From the NCBI GenBank assembly GCA_021826505.1, contig JAKAZV010000010.1:1-37636 (forward strand): 37,636 nt of DNA, written 5' to 3'. Positions within the stretch are counted from its first letter, which is position 1. Each line of letters starts with the position of its first letter. This DNA comes from Acidobacteriota bacterium (GTDB lineage Bacteria; Acidobacteriota; Terriglobia; Terriglobales; SCQP01). A program made the translations under genes and the position numbers. A model generated the notes under the pieces. It saw nothing but the letters and a program-made list of their open reading frames with translations. It searched no databases and had not been told where the DNA came from. Below, piece after piece: positions 26,394 to 34,849 of the stretch.

Positions 26394-28058
26394 ATGATCA
26401 GTCCCCATCCCGAACTGCCGGCCGAGGTCGTCATCGTGGGCGCCGGTCCCGCTGGCTTGGCCTGCGCGCTGCGGCTGGCCCAGATCATAGATACACATAA
26501 CGCAGCCCACCCCGAGGCGCCGATCAGTAAAGACGGCATCTGCGTCCTGGAAAAAGGCCGCGAGCCGGGCGCGCATTTGTTAAGCGGCGCGGTCATGGAC
26601 CCCGGCGCGCTGCGGCGGCTGGCCCCGGAATTCGCAACCGATCTGGCCGCGCTTGATGCCGTTCCTGTGCATGACGATGCGGCCTGGTTTTTATCCCGCC
26701 GCCGCGCCTGGCGCCTGCCCATCACCCCGCCGCCTTTGCGCAATCACGGCAATTACATTATTTCCCTGCAGAAACTCGGGGCCTGGCTGGCGCAAAAAGT
26801 GGAAGCGGCGGGAATCACGATCTTTTCCGGCGTCGCCGGCGCCGAGCTGTTATGGACGGAATCAGGCCGGATCGCCGGCGTCCGCACCGACGATAAAGGC
26901 CGTGATCGCGATGGCCAGCCCAAAACCGGCTTTGAACCCGGTTCCGACATCACCGCGCCGGTCACGGTCCTGGCCGAAGGCGTGCGCGGCTCGCTCACTG
27001 AACAACTGAGAAAGCGGCTGCGCCTGGAAGGCAAGATTCCCCAGACCTTTGCCCTCGGCATCAAGGAAATCTGGGAACTTCCTCCCGGCCGCTTCCCCGC
27101 CGGACGGGTCTATCACACCCTCGGTTGGCCGCTTGGCAATGCTCTCTATGGCGGCGGCTGGATTTACGGCCTGCCGGAAAATCGCATCTCTCTCGGCCTG
27201 GTGACTGGCCTTGAAAGCTCCGATCCGCGGCTCGATCCTCACGCCCTGTTTCAAATCTTCAAGACCCATCCCTGGGTGCGTCAGCTGTTGCAAGACGGTG
27301 AAATGATCCGTTTCGGGGCCAAGGCGCTGCCCAACGGCGGTTGGCCGGCGCTGATGCCGCTGGCCGGCGAGGGCTGGCTGCTACTGGGGGATTCGGCGGG
27401 GTTTTTAAATGGCCAGCGGCTGAAAGGCATACATCTGGCCATCGAGTCCGGCTGCCTGGCCGCCGAGTCGGTCTTTGCCGCCCTGCGCGACCGCTCGCCG
27501 GCGCGCCTGGGCGAATACGCCACGCGGGCCCGCCAGGGCGCGATCCGCCGGGAGTTGTGGCCGGCGCGCAATTTTCATCGCGCCTTCGAGCATGGCATGG
27601 CGCTCGGGCTGGCCCGGGCCGGCCTGCAATGGATCATGGGCGGGCGCGATCCTTTCGGCTTTGCGCCGGCCCGGCCCGGCTATCAGCGCATGCGGCCGCT
27701 GGCCGAAATGCGCCATCCCGCGCCTGCATTGACCCCCGATGGCCGCCTCACCTTCGATAAAATGGCCGATGTCTATCACTCCGGCACGCGCCACGAAGAA
27801 GATCAGCCGGCGCATCTGTTAATCTCCGATACGCAAATCTGCGCCACCCGCTGCGCCCGCGAATTCGGCAATCCCTGCCGCTTTTTCTGTCCCGCTCAGG
27901 TCTATGAAATGGCAGAACAATCGGATGGCTCACGCCAGATCCATCTCAACCCTTCCAACTGCGTGCATTGTAAAACCTGCGATATTCTCGATCCGTATCA
28001 GATCATCACCTGGGCGCCGCCGGAAGGGGGAGGCGGCCCCGATTATCAGGGCTGCTAA
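26394..28058 (+). CDS. electron transfer flavoprotein:ubiquinone oxidoreductase
   Basis: This membrane-associated flavo-iron-sulfur enzyme passes electrons from reduced ETF to the quinone pool. The 554-residue protein has the FAD motif VGAGPAGL (from residue 16), a second flavin-contact region LLLGDSAGFLN, and a C-terminal ferredoxin-like part whose four cluster ligands are probably Cys499 (FFCP), Cys523, Cys526 and Cys529 (NCVHCKTCD). The YGGGWIYGLPENRISLGLV region is characteristic. It directly follows etfA. The trio suggests active oxidation of fatty acids, amino acids or similar substrates linked to respiration. Confidence 0.96.
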   Translation: MISPHPELPAEVVIVGAGPAGLACALRLAQIIDTHNAAHPEAPISKDGICVLEKGREPGAHLLSGAVMDPGALRRLAPEFATDLAALDAVPVHDDAAWFLSRRRAWRLPITPPPLRNHGNYIISLQKLGAWLAQKVEAAGITIFSGVAGAELLWTESGRIAGVRTDDKGRDRDGQPKTGFEPGSDITAPVTVLAEGVRGSLTEQLRKRLRLEGKIPQTFALGIKEIWELPPGRFPAGRVYHTLGWPLGNALYGGGWIYGLPENRISLGLVTGLESSDPRLDPHALFQIFKTHPWVRQLLQDGEMIRFGAKALPNGGWPALMPLAGEGWLLLGDSAGFLNGQRLKGIHLAIESGCLAAESVFAALRDRSPARLGEYATRARQGAIRRELWPARNFHRAFEHGMALGLARAGLQWIMGGRDPFGFAPARPGYQRMRPLAEMRHPAPALTPDGRLTFDKMADVYHSGTRHEEDQPAHLLISDTQICATRCAREFGNPCRFFCPAQVYEMAEQSDGSRQIHLNPSNCVHCKTCDILDPYQIITWAPPEGGGGPDYQGC

Positions 28059-28072
28059 CCCCCTCCATGGGT

Positions 28073-28099
28073 GGCGGGGCCACAAATAACGAGGCCGCC
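28073..28099. terminator. weak hairpin between convergent ETF and superoxide dismutase genes
   Basis: GGCGGGGCC (28073-28081) can pair with GGCCGCC (28093-28099) leaving a two-base bulge and an 11-base loop. No T-run follows on either strand, so termination is only suggested by its position between two converging genes. Confidence 0.3.
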
Positions 28100-28103
28100 T
28101 GCG

Positions 28104-28715
28104 TTACTTCTTCGCTGCTTCAAACCGCTTGTCCACCTCGGCCCAGTTGACCACATTCCACCACGCATTCAGGTAATCGGCGCGCTTGAACTGGTACTTG
28201 ATGTAATAGGCATGCTCCCAGACGTCGTTGCCCATGATGGGCAGGCTGCCATCGAGGTAAGGGCTGTCCTGATTGGGGGTAGATATGATTTCCAACTGCC
28301 GGCTGGGATTGAGCACCAGCCAGACCCAGCCCGAGCCAAAACGCTTCACCCCGGCATCCTGAAATGCCTTTTTAAACGATTCGAAGTCGCCGAATTTAGT
28401 GTTGATCGCCTGGCTCAGCGCGCCCGAGGGCTGTCCGCCGCCTTGCGGCTTCATGATCTGCCAGAACATGGTGTGATTGGCGTGGCCTCCGCCGTTATTA
28501 CGCACCGCGGTGCGGGCGCTCTCCGGCACTTCCTGCAGGTTGCGCAGCAGTTTCTCCACCGGCCATTGCGCCAGCGGCGAATTTTCCAGGGCGGCGTTGA
28601 GGTTTTTTACATAGGCCGCATGGTGGCCATCATGGTGGTAATGCATGGTGGCTTCATCAATGAAGGGCTCCAGGGCGTTATAGACATAGGGCAGCGGGGG
28701 CAGTTCGAAAGGCAT
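28104..28715 (-). CDS. superoxide dismutase, Fe/Mn family
   Basis: This cytoplasmic enzyme converts superoxide to peroxide and oxygen. The 203-residue protein starts with [15 protein letters not shown] and carries the four metal ligands His27, His81 ([10 protein letters not shown]), Asp164 and His168 (NDVWEHAYY). The Gln of NQD (residue 149) and the GGHANH context are as in manganese enzymes, so Mn or cambialistic use is more likely than strict Fe. There is no signal peptide. AGGAGG before the ATG at 28715 is the strongest ribosome-binding site in the window, suggesting high expression. It converges on the ETF genes. Confidence 0.97.
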   Translation of the reverse strand: MPFELPPLPYVYNALEPFIDEATMHYHHDGHHAAYVKNLNAALENSPLAQWPVEKLLRNLQEVPESARTAVRNNGGGHANHTMFWQIMKPQGGGQPSGALSQAINTKFGDFESFKKAFQDAGVKRFGSGWVWLVLNPSRQLEIISTPNQDSPYLDGSLPIMGNDVWEHAYYIKYQFKRADYLNAWWNVVNWAEVDKRFEAAKK

Positions 28716-29109
28716 GAAATGGTCCTCCTGTGGACGCTGGGGTTGACGGATGCAGCAACCGATGCGGCAGGCGCATCCCCTGGTTGTTATTTTAGGGCAG
28801 CCCGGACGAATGGTAAATCCATCCCTGGAAACGACGCACCGGCCAAGTCGTTGCCAATGCTATGTTTCGCTTCAGTATTTATTTTTTCTTCTCTAAGGCC
28901 AACCCCAGCCGGACTGCCGGCGGCGGCATACTATCATGGCTGACAAGCCGGTACCGCGCCCTGCCGCGTGGGCGGGCCGGCGGCACAAAGGCATGCAAGT
29001 TCAGGGAGCCACGGCATTCCGATAAAGTACAATTCAGTATTTGGGCTCTCGAACTGGCAGAATTCGCCCGATCCCGGTTACAATTCGCAAGTAGCCCAAT
29101 TTCAAGATC
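28716..29109. other. intergenic region between superoxide dismutase and the propeller-repeat gene
   Basis: This 394-base stretch separates divergent genes and must hold both promoters. A pyrimidine/AT-rich patch lies at about 28865-28895, and TACAAT near 29028 could be a -10 for the downstream gene, without a matching -35. No gene, tRNA or recognised riboswitch was found. Confidence 0.5.
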
Positions 29110-32094
29110 ATGTCATCGAAAAACTCGCTCACTCGCCTGTGTGTGGGACTGACCAGCCGCAGATTCACACGAAACCTCATGTTTTCCCTGGCGCTGGCGC
29201 CCCTGCTGAGCGCGGCGGTCCCGCCTGGTGTCCATCATCCCCGCACCCCGGCTCCGGTTCGCCCGGCCGCGGCGCGGCCGGTGAATTTGCCGCTGCAGTT
29301 TGAGCCGAATCGCGGGCAATGGCCGGCCCGGGTGCAGTATTTTGTCCGTGGCGACGGCATGGGCATGCAAATGGTTTCGCGGGGCGCCAATCTGGCCTGG
29401 CTGAACTATGGCCCGGGCGCTCGGCCGCGGACGCTGCGGGTAATGCGCTTGCGGTTTATGGGCGCGCCGGCGGGCCATTGGCAGGGCCAGAACCGGCTGC
29501 CGGGGCATGTCAGCGAACTGGTTGGCGCGCCGCGCGGCTGGCGCTCGAATCTTCCGGTCTATGGCGCCGTGGTGGACCGGAATTTGTATCCCGGCATTCA
29601 GGCCCAGTTTCAGGGCCGCGCCGGCGTCATGGAATGGAATCTGCATATTGCCCCGGGCGCCGCGCCCAGTCAGGTGCGGTTGCAGCTCACGGGCGGGCGG
29701 GCGAGCCTGATGGCCAACGGCGGCCTGCGCCTCAGCGCGTATGGCCGCGGCCTGCGCTGGCTCCCTCCCCAGGCCTGGCAGATGCGCGCCGGCCAGCGGC
29801 AATCCGTGGCCGTTCGCTATGTCATTCGCCGTCATGGGCAGATTGGCTTTCAGCTCGGCGCTTACGATCCCCGCCGCGCTCTGGTGATTGATCCCACCTT
29901 GTCCTGGTCCACCTACCTCGGGGGCGCGCAGGACGATCAGGCGACCGCCGTTGCCACCGACAGCAGCGGCAATATTTATCTCACCGGCTATACGCTATCC
30001 GCGAACTTCCCCGTCACCACCGGCGTGGTTCAGGGCAAGCTGACCGGCAACACCAATGTTTTTGTCAGCGAAATCAAGCCGGACGGCTCGGCCCTGGTCT
30101 ATTCAACCTATTTGGGCGGATCGGGCATTGATCAGGGCATGGGCATCGCGGTGGATTCCTCGGGCGATGCATTCATCACCGGATCCACCAACTCCACCAA
30201 CTTTCCCGTCACGGCCGGCGCTTTCCAGACCATCGCTCCGGCCGGATTTAACGCCTTTGTGGCCAAGCTCAACCCTACCGGCACAAGCCTGATCTACTCG
30301 ACCTATCTCGGCGGCGCCGGCGCCGATAATGCCGCCAGCGTGGCGCTCGATAATCTCGGCGATGCCTACATCACCGGCTCGACATCTTCCAGCGACTTTC
30401 CCGTCACTGTCGGCGTCGTGCAGACCCATCTGGCGGGCGCGGTCAACGCGTTTGTCAGCGAACTGAATCCCGCCGGATCGGCGCTGGTTTATTCGACCTA
30501 TCTGGGCGGTTCGGCCGCCGATCATGCCACCGCCATCGCGGTGGATAGCGCCGGCAATGCCTATATCTGCGGCTATACCGATTCCGCCAATTTTCCCGTC
30601 ACCAATTCCGCGTTTCAGTCCACGTTGAACGGCAAATTCAATGCCTTCGTGGCCAGTCTCGTGAACGGCGGCAGCAGCCTCAACTATTCCACATATCTCG
30701 GCGGCAACGGCGATGATCAGGCCAATGCCCTGGCCGTCAGCAGCAATGGCGATGTGGATATCACCGGGTTCACCAATTCCACCAACTTCCCCACCACCTC
30801 GGGCGTGTACCAGCAGGTGAAATCGAGCGGCGAAGATGTCTTCGTCACGCAATTCAACAACACCGGCGCCTCGCTCAATTACTCCACTTTGATCGGCAGC
30901 GGCAGCGGGAACAACATCGGCAACGGCATTGCGCTCGATGCCCAGGGCAATGCCTATATAGACGGTTCCACCACCTCGCCCGATTTCCCGGTTTCCACCA
31001 GCACCTTTCAATCCCTTCCCGGCGGGGCCACCGACGCCTTTCTGGTGCGCCTCGATGCCGTGGGCGCCACGCTGCCCTACGCCACCTATCTGGGCGGCAG
31101 CGGTGTGGATCAGGCCAACGCCATCACCCTGGATCCCTCCGGCAATGTGATCCTGGTGGGCACCACCTTCTCCACCAACTTCCCCGTCACCAGCGGCGCA
31201 TTGCAGTCCACCAACGCCGGCCAGTCTGATGCGTTTGTCATGAAGTTCACCACCGGCCCGGCGGGCGGATTTTCCAGCAGCACCCTGAGCTTCCCCGAAC
31301 AGGCCGAGTTCACCACCAGTTCGCCGATCGCGGCCTCGTTCTATAACTCCGGCGAAGCTCCGTTGGCCATCTCCGCGATCGCCGCCAGCAAGGATTATGC
31401 GGAAACCAACAACTGCCCGGTGGCGCCCGCCACGCTGGCGCCCGGGTTAAGCTGCTCGGTCAGCGTAACCTTCACGCCCAGCACCACCACCAGCCCGGAT
31501 ACGGGCACGCTGACGGTAACCGACAACGCTCCCGGTGGCTCGCAAACCCTGGCGCTGACCGGCACGGTGGGGACTTTTGCGATCACCTCCACTCCCACCC
31601 AGGCCACGGTGAATCCCGGCAACAGCACCAGCTATGCCCTGACCTTTACTCCGGCCAACGGCTACACCACCAAGGTCAACCTGACCTGCAGCGGATTGCC
31701 CAGCGGCGCCACCTGCACATTCTCGCCCTCTTCGGTATCCATGTCGGGCAACTCCAACTCGACTTCATCTTCCACCATGTCGGTTTCGACCACCACGAGC
31801 GCGGGCCTGCCGCTGGCGCCTCTGGGACCCGGTTCGAATCAGCCCTGGGCCTGGCTGGGCGCGGGACTGCTGCTGCTGGCCGCTCTGGTTCTGGCCTGGC
31901 GGCAATGGGGTCTGTCAAGGCGATGGGTGGGGCTGTTAGTACTGGGCTTGTTGAGTCTGGCTGCCGCCGGCTGCGGATCCAATTCCGCTGCCCTGTCCAC
32001 GCCTTCGGGCACCTATCCGGTTAAAATCAGCGCCGCCGATGTCAATGGCACGGTCATCCAGACCACTACGGTGAGCCTGGTGGTGATTAACTGA
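29110..32094 (+). CDS. secreted SBBP-type beta-propeller repeat protein with C-terminal membrane segments
   Basis: The 994-residue protein has an N-terminal signal-like segment, then a region of about 200 residues opening with LPLQFEPNRGQWPARVQYF, as seen ahead of SBBP repeats. Seven repeats of about 60-65 residues follow, each with (Y/W)STYLGG, AxDxxGNxYITG and NFPVT. After them come an ASH/HYDIN-like domain (LSFPEQAEF, then ISAIAASKDYAETNNCPV), an Ig-like domain with CSGLPSGATCTFSPSSVS, two hydrophobic helices (about residues 914-932 and 937-955) and a final Ig-like strand pair after AAGCGSNS. It is probably a surface-exposed adhesin or scaffold anchored by its C-terminus; ligand unknown. 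Such proteins are common in Acidobacteriota, from memory. Confidence 0.85.
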   Translation: MSSKNSLTRLCVGLTSRRFTRNLMFSLALAPLLSAAVPPGVHHPRTPAPVRPAAARPVNLPLQFEPNRGQWPARVQYFVRGDGMGMQMVSRGANLAWLNYGPGARPRTLRVMRLRFMGAPAGHWQGQNRLPGHVSELVGAPRGWRSNLPVYGAVVDRNLYPGIQAQFQGRAGVMEWNLHIAPGAAPSQVRLQLTGGRASLMANGGLRLSAYGRGLRWLPPQAWQMRAGQRQSVAVRYVIRRHGQIGFQLGAYDPRRALVIDPTLSWSTYLGGAQDDQATAVATDSSGNIYLTGYTLSANFPVTTGVVQGKLTGNTNVFVSEIKPDGSALVYSTYLGGSGIDQGMGIAVDSSGDAFITGSTNSTNFPVTAGAFQTIAPAGFNAFVAKLNPTGTSLIYSTYLGGAGADNAASVALDNLGDAYITGSTSSSDFPVTVGVVQTHLAGAVNAFVSELNPAGSALVYSTYLGGSAADHATAIAVDSAGNAYICGYTDSANFPVTNSAFQSTLNGKFNAFVASLVNGGSSLNYSTYLGGNGDDQANALAVSSNGDVDITGFTNSTNFPTTSGVYQQVKSSGEDVFVTQFNNTGASLNYSTLIGSGSGNNIGNGIALDAQGNAYIDGSTTSPDFPVSTSTFQSLPGGATDAFLVRLDAVGATLPYATYLGGSGVDQANAITLDPSGNVILVGTTFSTNFPVTSGALQSTNAGQSDAFVMKFTTGPAGGFSSSTLSFPEQAEFTTSSPIAASFYNSGEAPLAISAIAASKDYAETNNCPVAPATLAPGLSCSVSVTFTPSTTTSPDTGTLTVTDNAPGGSQTLALTGTVGTFAITSTPTQATVNPGNSTSYALTFTPANGYTTKVNLTCSGLPSGATCTFSPSSVSMSGNSNSTSSSTMSVSTTTSAGLPLAPLGPGSNQPWAWLGAGLLLLAALVLAWRQWGLSRRWVGLLVLGLLSLAAAGCGSNSAALSTPSGTYPVKISAADVNGTVIQTTTVSLVVIN
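29905..31249 (+). repeat. seven coding tandem repeats of about 190 bp
   Basis: The DNA encodes seven successive propeller units with recurring phrases for STYLGG, GNAYITG and NFPVT. Units five and six are the most diverged (unit six has STLIGSGSG in place of STYLGGSG). The repeat is diverged at the base level, so it is an old protein repeat and not a recent DNA amplification. Confidence 0.8.
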
Positions 32095-32103
32095 TCCGGG
32101 CCG

Positions 32104-32132
32104 GAGGACGGCCGCGTGCCGCGACCGTCCTC
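32104..32132 (+). terminator. hairpin downstream of the propeller-repeat gene
   Basis: GAGGACGG (32104-32111) pairs perfectly with CCGTCCTC (32125-32132) around a 13-base loop, starting nine bases after the stop codon. There is no T-run, so it may be a Rho-assisted end or a processing structure ahead of the next gene. Confidence 0.4.
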
Positions 32133-32180
32133 AATCCCAATAGTCTGCACAAGGAAAAATTTCAGGAAAGCGATTTGTTT

Positions 32181-32891
32181 ATGCGAGCCAAGCTGATCAT
32201 GATTCTAGCCGGTGGGTTGATGTTGTCCACAGCCGCTTCGCTGCGGGCACAGTCTTCCTCCAGCTCCTCCAGCTCTTCCAGCGGCAGCCAGTCCATCACC
32301 GCTCCGGTGGCGCGCCAGCGGCTGCGGCATCCTTACCGCTGGCATCCTTATACCGATGTCACCTTGCAGTTGACCGGCAATTTTAACCACCAGGTGCAAA
32401 ACGGCACGGTGATGCAGAACAGCATTAATACCGGCGGCATTCTGGTCGGCCTGCGCTATCACGACACCCCGCATCTGGCTTTTGAAATCAATGTGGCGCA
32501 TAACAAAGACACTTTCGAGTATGCATTTCTCAACACCGGCAATACCAGCGTGCAGGGCCTGCAGAGCGAGACCAACGAGATCAATGTCAATGCCGTGTAC
32601 GAAATTCCCTTCATGCGGACCTTTCATCCCTTCGTGCTGGGCGGCGGCAGCTTTCTGAACTTCGGCCCCTCCAATGAGCCCACTCTTACCGTGGGCAACG
32701 CCAAAGTGCAAAACCGGCCCGCCGGCGTGGTGGGTTTTGGCACCGATGTGCGGCTGAGTCATGCCTGGGCCCTCCGCATGCAAGTGCGTTTTCTCGGCTT
32801 CCGGGCCCCGGATTTCGGCTTGAGCCAGTACACCACCAAAAACTGGATGATTCGCACCGAGCCTTCGATCGGCTTTGTCTATCGCTTCTAA
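32181..32891 (+). CDS. small outer-membrane beta-barrel protein
   Basis: The 236-residue protein (ATG at 32181, with AGGAAAG upstream; a TTG at 32175 is in frame) has a signal peptide ending at SLRAQ, a run of ten serines, and then alternating amphipathic strands such as YTDVTLQLTGNFNHQV, GILVGLRYHDTPHLAFEIN and ALRMQVRFLGFR. It ends in YRF; a C-terminal aromatic residue is the usual outer-membrane insertion signal. It is probably an eight-stranded OmpA/OmpW-sized barrel of unknown ligand. The Ser-rich linker is coded by repeats of nine bases. A strong terminator follows, so its transcript ends before the GMC oxidoreductase gene. Confidence 0.75.
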   Translation: MRAKLIMILAGGLMLSTAASLRAQSSSSSSSSSSGSQSITAPVARQRLRHPYRWHPYTDVTLQLTGNFNHQVQNGTVMQNSINTGGILVGLRYHDTPHLAFEINVAHNKDTFEYAFLNTGNTSVQGLQSETNEINVNAVYEIPFMRTFHPFVLGGGSFLNFGPSNEPTLTVGNAKVQNRPAGVVGFGTDVRLSHAWALRMQVRFLGFRAPDFGLSQYTTKNWMIRTEPSIGFVYRF

Positions 32892-32919
32892 AGCTCAAGC
32901 ATTCAATGCAATTCTTCAA

Positions 32920-32948
32920 GGCCCGGGCCAATGGCCCGGGCCTTTTTT
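32920..32948 (+). terminator. strong intrinsic terminator after the beta-barrel gene
   Basis: Ten-base perfect arms GGCCCGGGCC at 32920-32929 and 32933-32942 enclose AAT and are followed by six T residues (32943-32948). This is the best terminator in the window on the + strand. Confidence 0.95.
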
Positions 32949-32996
32949 ATTTCCCGCGAATGTCCGTATTTAAACCGAAAAACGACTCGGGGAATG

Positions 32997-33005
32997 TGCT
33001 ATAGT
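32997..33005 (+). promoter_or_regulatory. candidate extended -10 promoter of the GMC oxidoreductase operon
   Basis: TGCTATAGT at 32997-33005 is an extended -10 element between the terminator at 32948 and the gene start at 33066. No -35 match was found. It would give a leader of about 50 bases containing a small CGAGC/GCTCG hairpin. Confidence 0.4.
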
Positions 33006-33065
33006 GCGGCCTTCGGCGCATGTCGAGCGTACGCGCAAGCTCGCGATGGCAACGCCTTCTCTTTT

Positions 33066-34751
33066 ATGGCTCACACCCACGTTCCCCAAAAATATGATGT
33101 GGTTATCATCGGCTCCGGCGCCGGCGGCGGCATGGCGGCATATATTCTGACCCGCGCCGGGGCGCGCTGCCTGATGCTGGAGGCCGGCGACTGGTTCGAC
33201 ACCGCCCGGGACTCCAAAATGATGATGTGGCCCTGGCAGGCGCCGCATCGCGGCGCCGCCACGCCCGCCAAGCCCTTTGGCTATTTCGATGGCTGCGTGG
33301 GCGGCTGGCAGGTGCCCGGCGAGCCGTACACCGTGGCCACGGGCGAACAGTTTATGTGGTGGCGCGGGCGCATGCTGGGCGGCCGCACCAACCATTGGGG
33401 ACGCATCGCGCTGCGCTGGGGCCCCTACGACTTCAAGCCCTATTCCCGCGACGGCCTGGGCTTCGACTGGCCATTTCCCTACGAGGAGATGGCGCCGTAT
33501 TACAGCAAAACCGAGAAGCTGATCGGCGTCTTCGGCAGCCATGAAAACATGGAGAACGCCCCCGATGGCGAGTTCCTGCCCCCGCCCAAACCGCGGGCGC
33601 ATGAGCTCCTGATCCAGCGCGCGGCGCGCAAGCTGACTCTGCCCTGCATCCCCTCCCGGCTCTCGATTCTGACCCAATCCATACACGGCCGCCCCGCCTG
33701 CGGCTACTGTGGGCAGTGCGGCCGCGGTTGCGCGACTTCCTCCAACTTCTCTTCCCCCACCGTGCTGCTGCCGCCGGCCCTCGCCACCGGACGTCTGGAG
33801 ATCCGCACCGGCGCCATGGCCCGGGAAATACTCACCGGTCCTGATGGCAACGCCACCGGGGTTTCCTACATTGACAAAAAAACCCGCAAGGAAGTCACGG
33901 TGCGGGCGCGCGTGGTGGTGGTGGCGGCCAGCGCCTGCGAATCGGCGCGCCTGCTGTTGAACTCCCAATCGTCCCGCCATCCTGACGGTCTGGCCAACTC
34001 CAGCGGCATCGTCGGCAAGTACCTGATGGATACGGTCGGCTCCGACGTGGGCGGCTATGTCCCCGATTTGTCGGGCCTGCCGCCGTTCAACGAAGACGGC
34101 GTGGGTGGCATGCATGTCTATCTGCCCTGGGGCAACTACGATAAGCAGTTGCGGCATGAGCTGGATTTCCCCCGCGGGTACCATATCGAACCCGGCGGCG
34201 GGCGCGGCATGCCCGGCCCGCACAGCTTTGGCGGCATGCATGACGGCTACGGCGTGCGCCTCAAGCAAGAGGCCCGCCGCGGCTTTGGCGCCGGCGTGGG
34301 CTTCTCCGGCCGCGGCGAAATGATTCCCAACGAAAACTGCTACTGCGAAATTGACCGCAGCGTGGTAGATGAATGGGGAATTCCGGTGCTCAAGTTCCAC
34401 TGGAAATGGAGCGATTACGAAATCAACATGGCCCGGCATATGCAGCAGACCTTCGAGGAGCTGATCGTGACTATGGGCGGCAAAGTGACCTACAAGTCGC
34501 CGGGGCCGCACTGGGGCATTTCCCGCGGCGGAGAAATCATTCACGAAGTCGGCACCGTGCGCTGCGGCAACGACCGCCGGACTTCGCCCCTGAACTCCTG
34601 GTGCCAGTCCTGGGAATGTAAAAATCTGTTTGTCACCGACGGCGCGCCGCTGGTCAGCAACGCCGACAAGAACCCAACGCTGACCATTCTGGCACTGGCC
34701 TGGCGCACTTCGGAAAACATCGCCCGCATGATGCGCCGCAAGGAAGTCTGA
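33066..34751 (+). CDS. GMC-family FAD oxidoreductase (sugar/alcohol dehydrogenase large subunit)
   Basis: The start at 33066 places the FAD motif VVIIGSGAGGGMAA near residue 13, as usual; the frame extends upstream to 32931 but runs through the terminator. The 561-residue flavoprotein has the GRTNHWGR segment after the N-terminal domain and the C-terminal GMC region with His494 in HEVGTVRCG and the SNADKNPTLTILALAWR motif. Cys212, Cys215, Cys218 and Cys222 (ACGYCGQCGRGC) form a ferredoxin-like cluster site; bacterial FAD glucose dehydrogenases hold a 3Fe-4S cluster at about this position, as I recall. It has no signal peptide, while the next gene encodes a Tat-exported small subunit, so co-export as a complex is likely. 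The substrate (gluconate, glucose or another sugar) is not determined. Confidence 0.9.
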   Translation: MAHTHVPQKYDVVIIGSGAGGGMAAYILTRAGARCLMLEAGDWFDTARDSKMMMWPWQAPHRGAATPAKPFGYFDGCVGGWQVPGEPYTVATGEQFMWWRGRMLGGRTNHWGRIALRWGPYDFKPYSRDGLGFDWPFPYEEMAPYYSKTEKLIGVFGSHENMENAPDGEFLPPPKPRAHELLIQRAARKLTLPCIPSRLSILTQSIHGRPACGYCGQCGRGCATSSNFSSPTVLLPPALATGRLEIRTGAMAREILTGPDGNATGVSYIDKKTRKEVTVRARVVVVAASACESARLLLNSQSSRHPDGLANSSGIVGKYLMDTVGSDVGGYVPDLSGLPPFNEDGVGGMHVYLPWGNYDKQLRHELDFPRGYHIEPGGGRGMPGPHSFGGMHDGYGVRLKQEARRGFGAGVGFSGRGEMIPNENCYCEIDRSVVDEWGIPVLKFHWKWSDYEINMARHMQQTFEELIVTMGGKVTYKSPGPHWGISRGGEIIHEVGTVRCGNDRRTSPLNSWCQSWECKNLFVTDGAPLVSNADKNPTLTILALAWRTSENIARMMRRKEV

Positions 34752-34849
34752 TGACGAGCAGCGAAGCATCGGGGATGTAAAGAATCCATCATGAGCAAAG
34801 CGGGCGGCGAAGCCGGGCGCCCGCGCGAAAGCAAAGATTTGGAGAAATC

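Noticed and set aside
28716-29109. Possible riboswitch (GEMM-like wording near 28979-29030)
   Set aside because: Only a few bases resemble the conserved core and no consistent stems could be drawn; a covariance-model search would be needed.
29905-31249. Regular repeats that might look like a CRISPR or satellite array
   Set aside because: Period near 190 bp, diverged in sequence and in frame with protein propeller units; no short identical repeats with unique spacers.
32970-34769. 599-codon open frame on the - strand
   Set aside because: It is the antisense shadow of the GMC oxidoreductase gene, whose FAD and GMC motifs are unambiguous; its translation is low-complexity His/Ala/Gly-rich.
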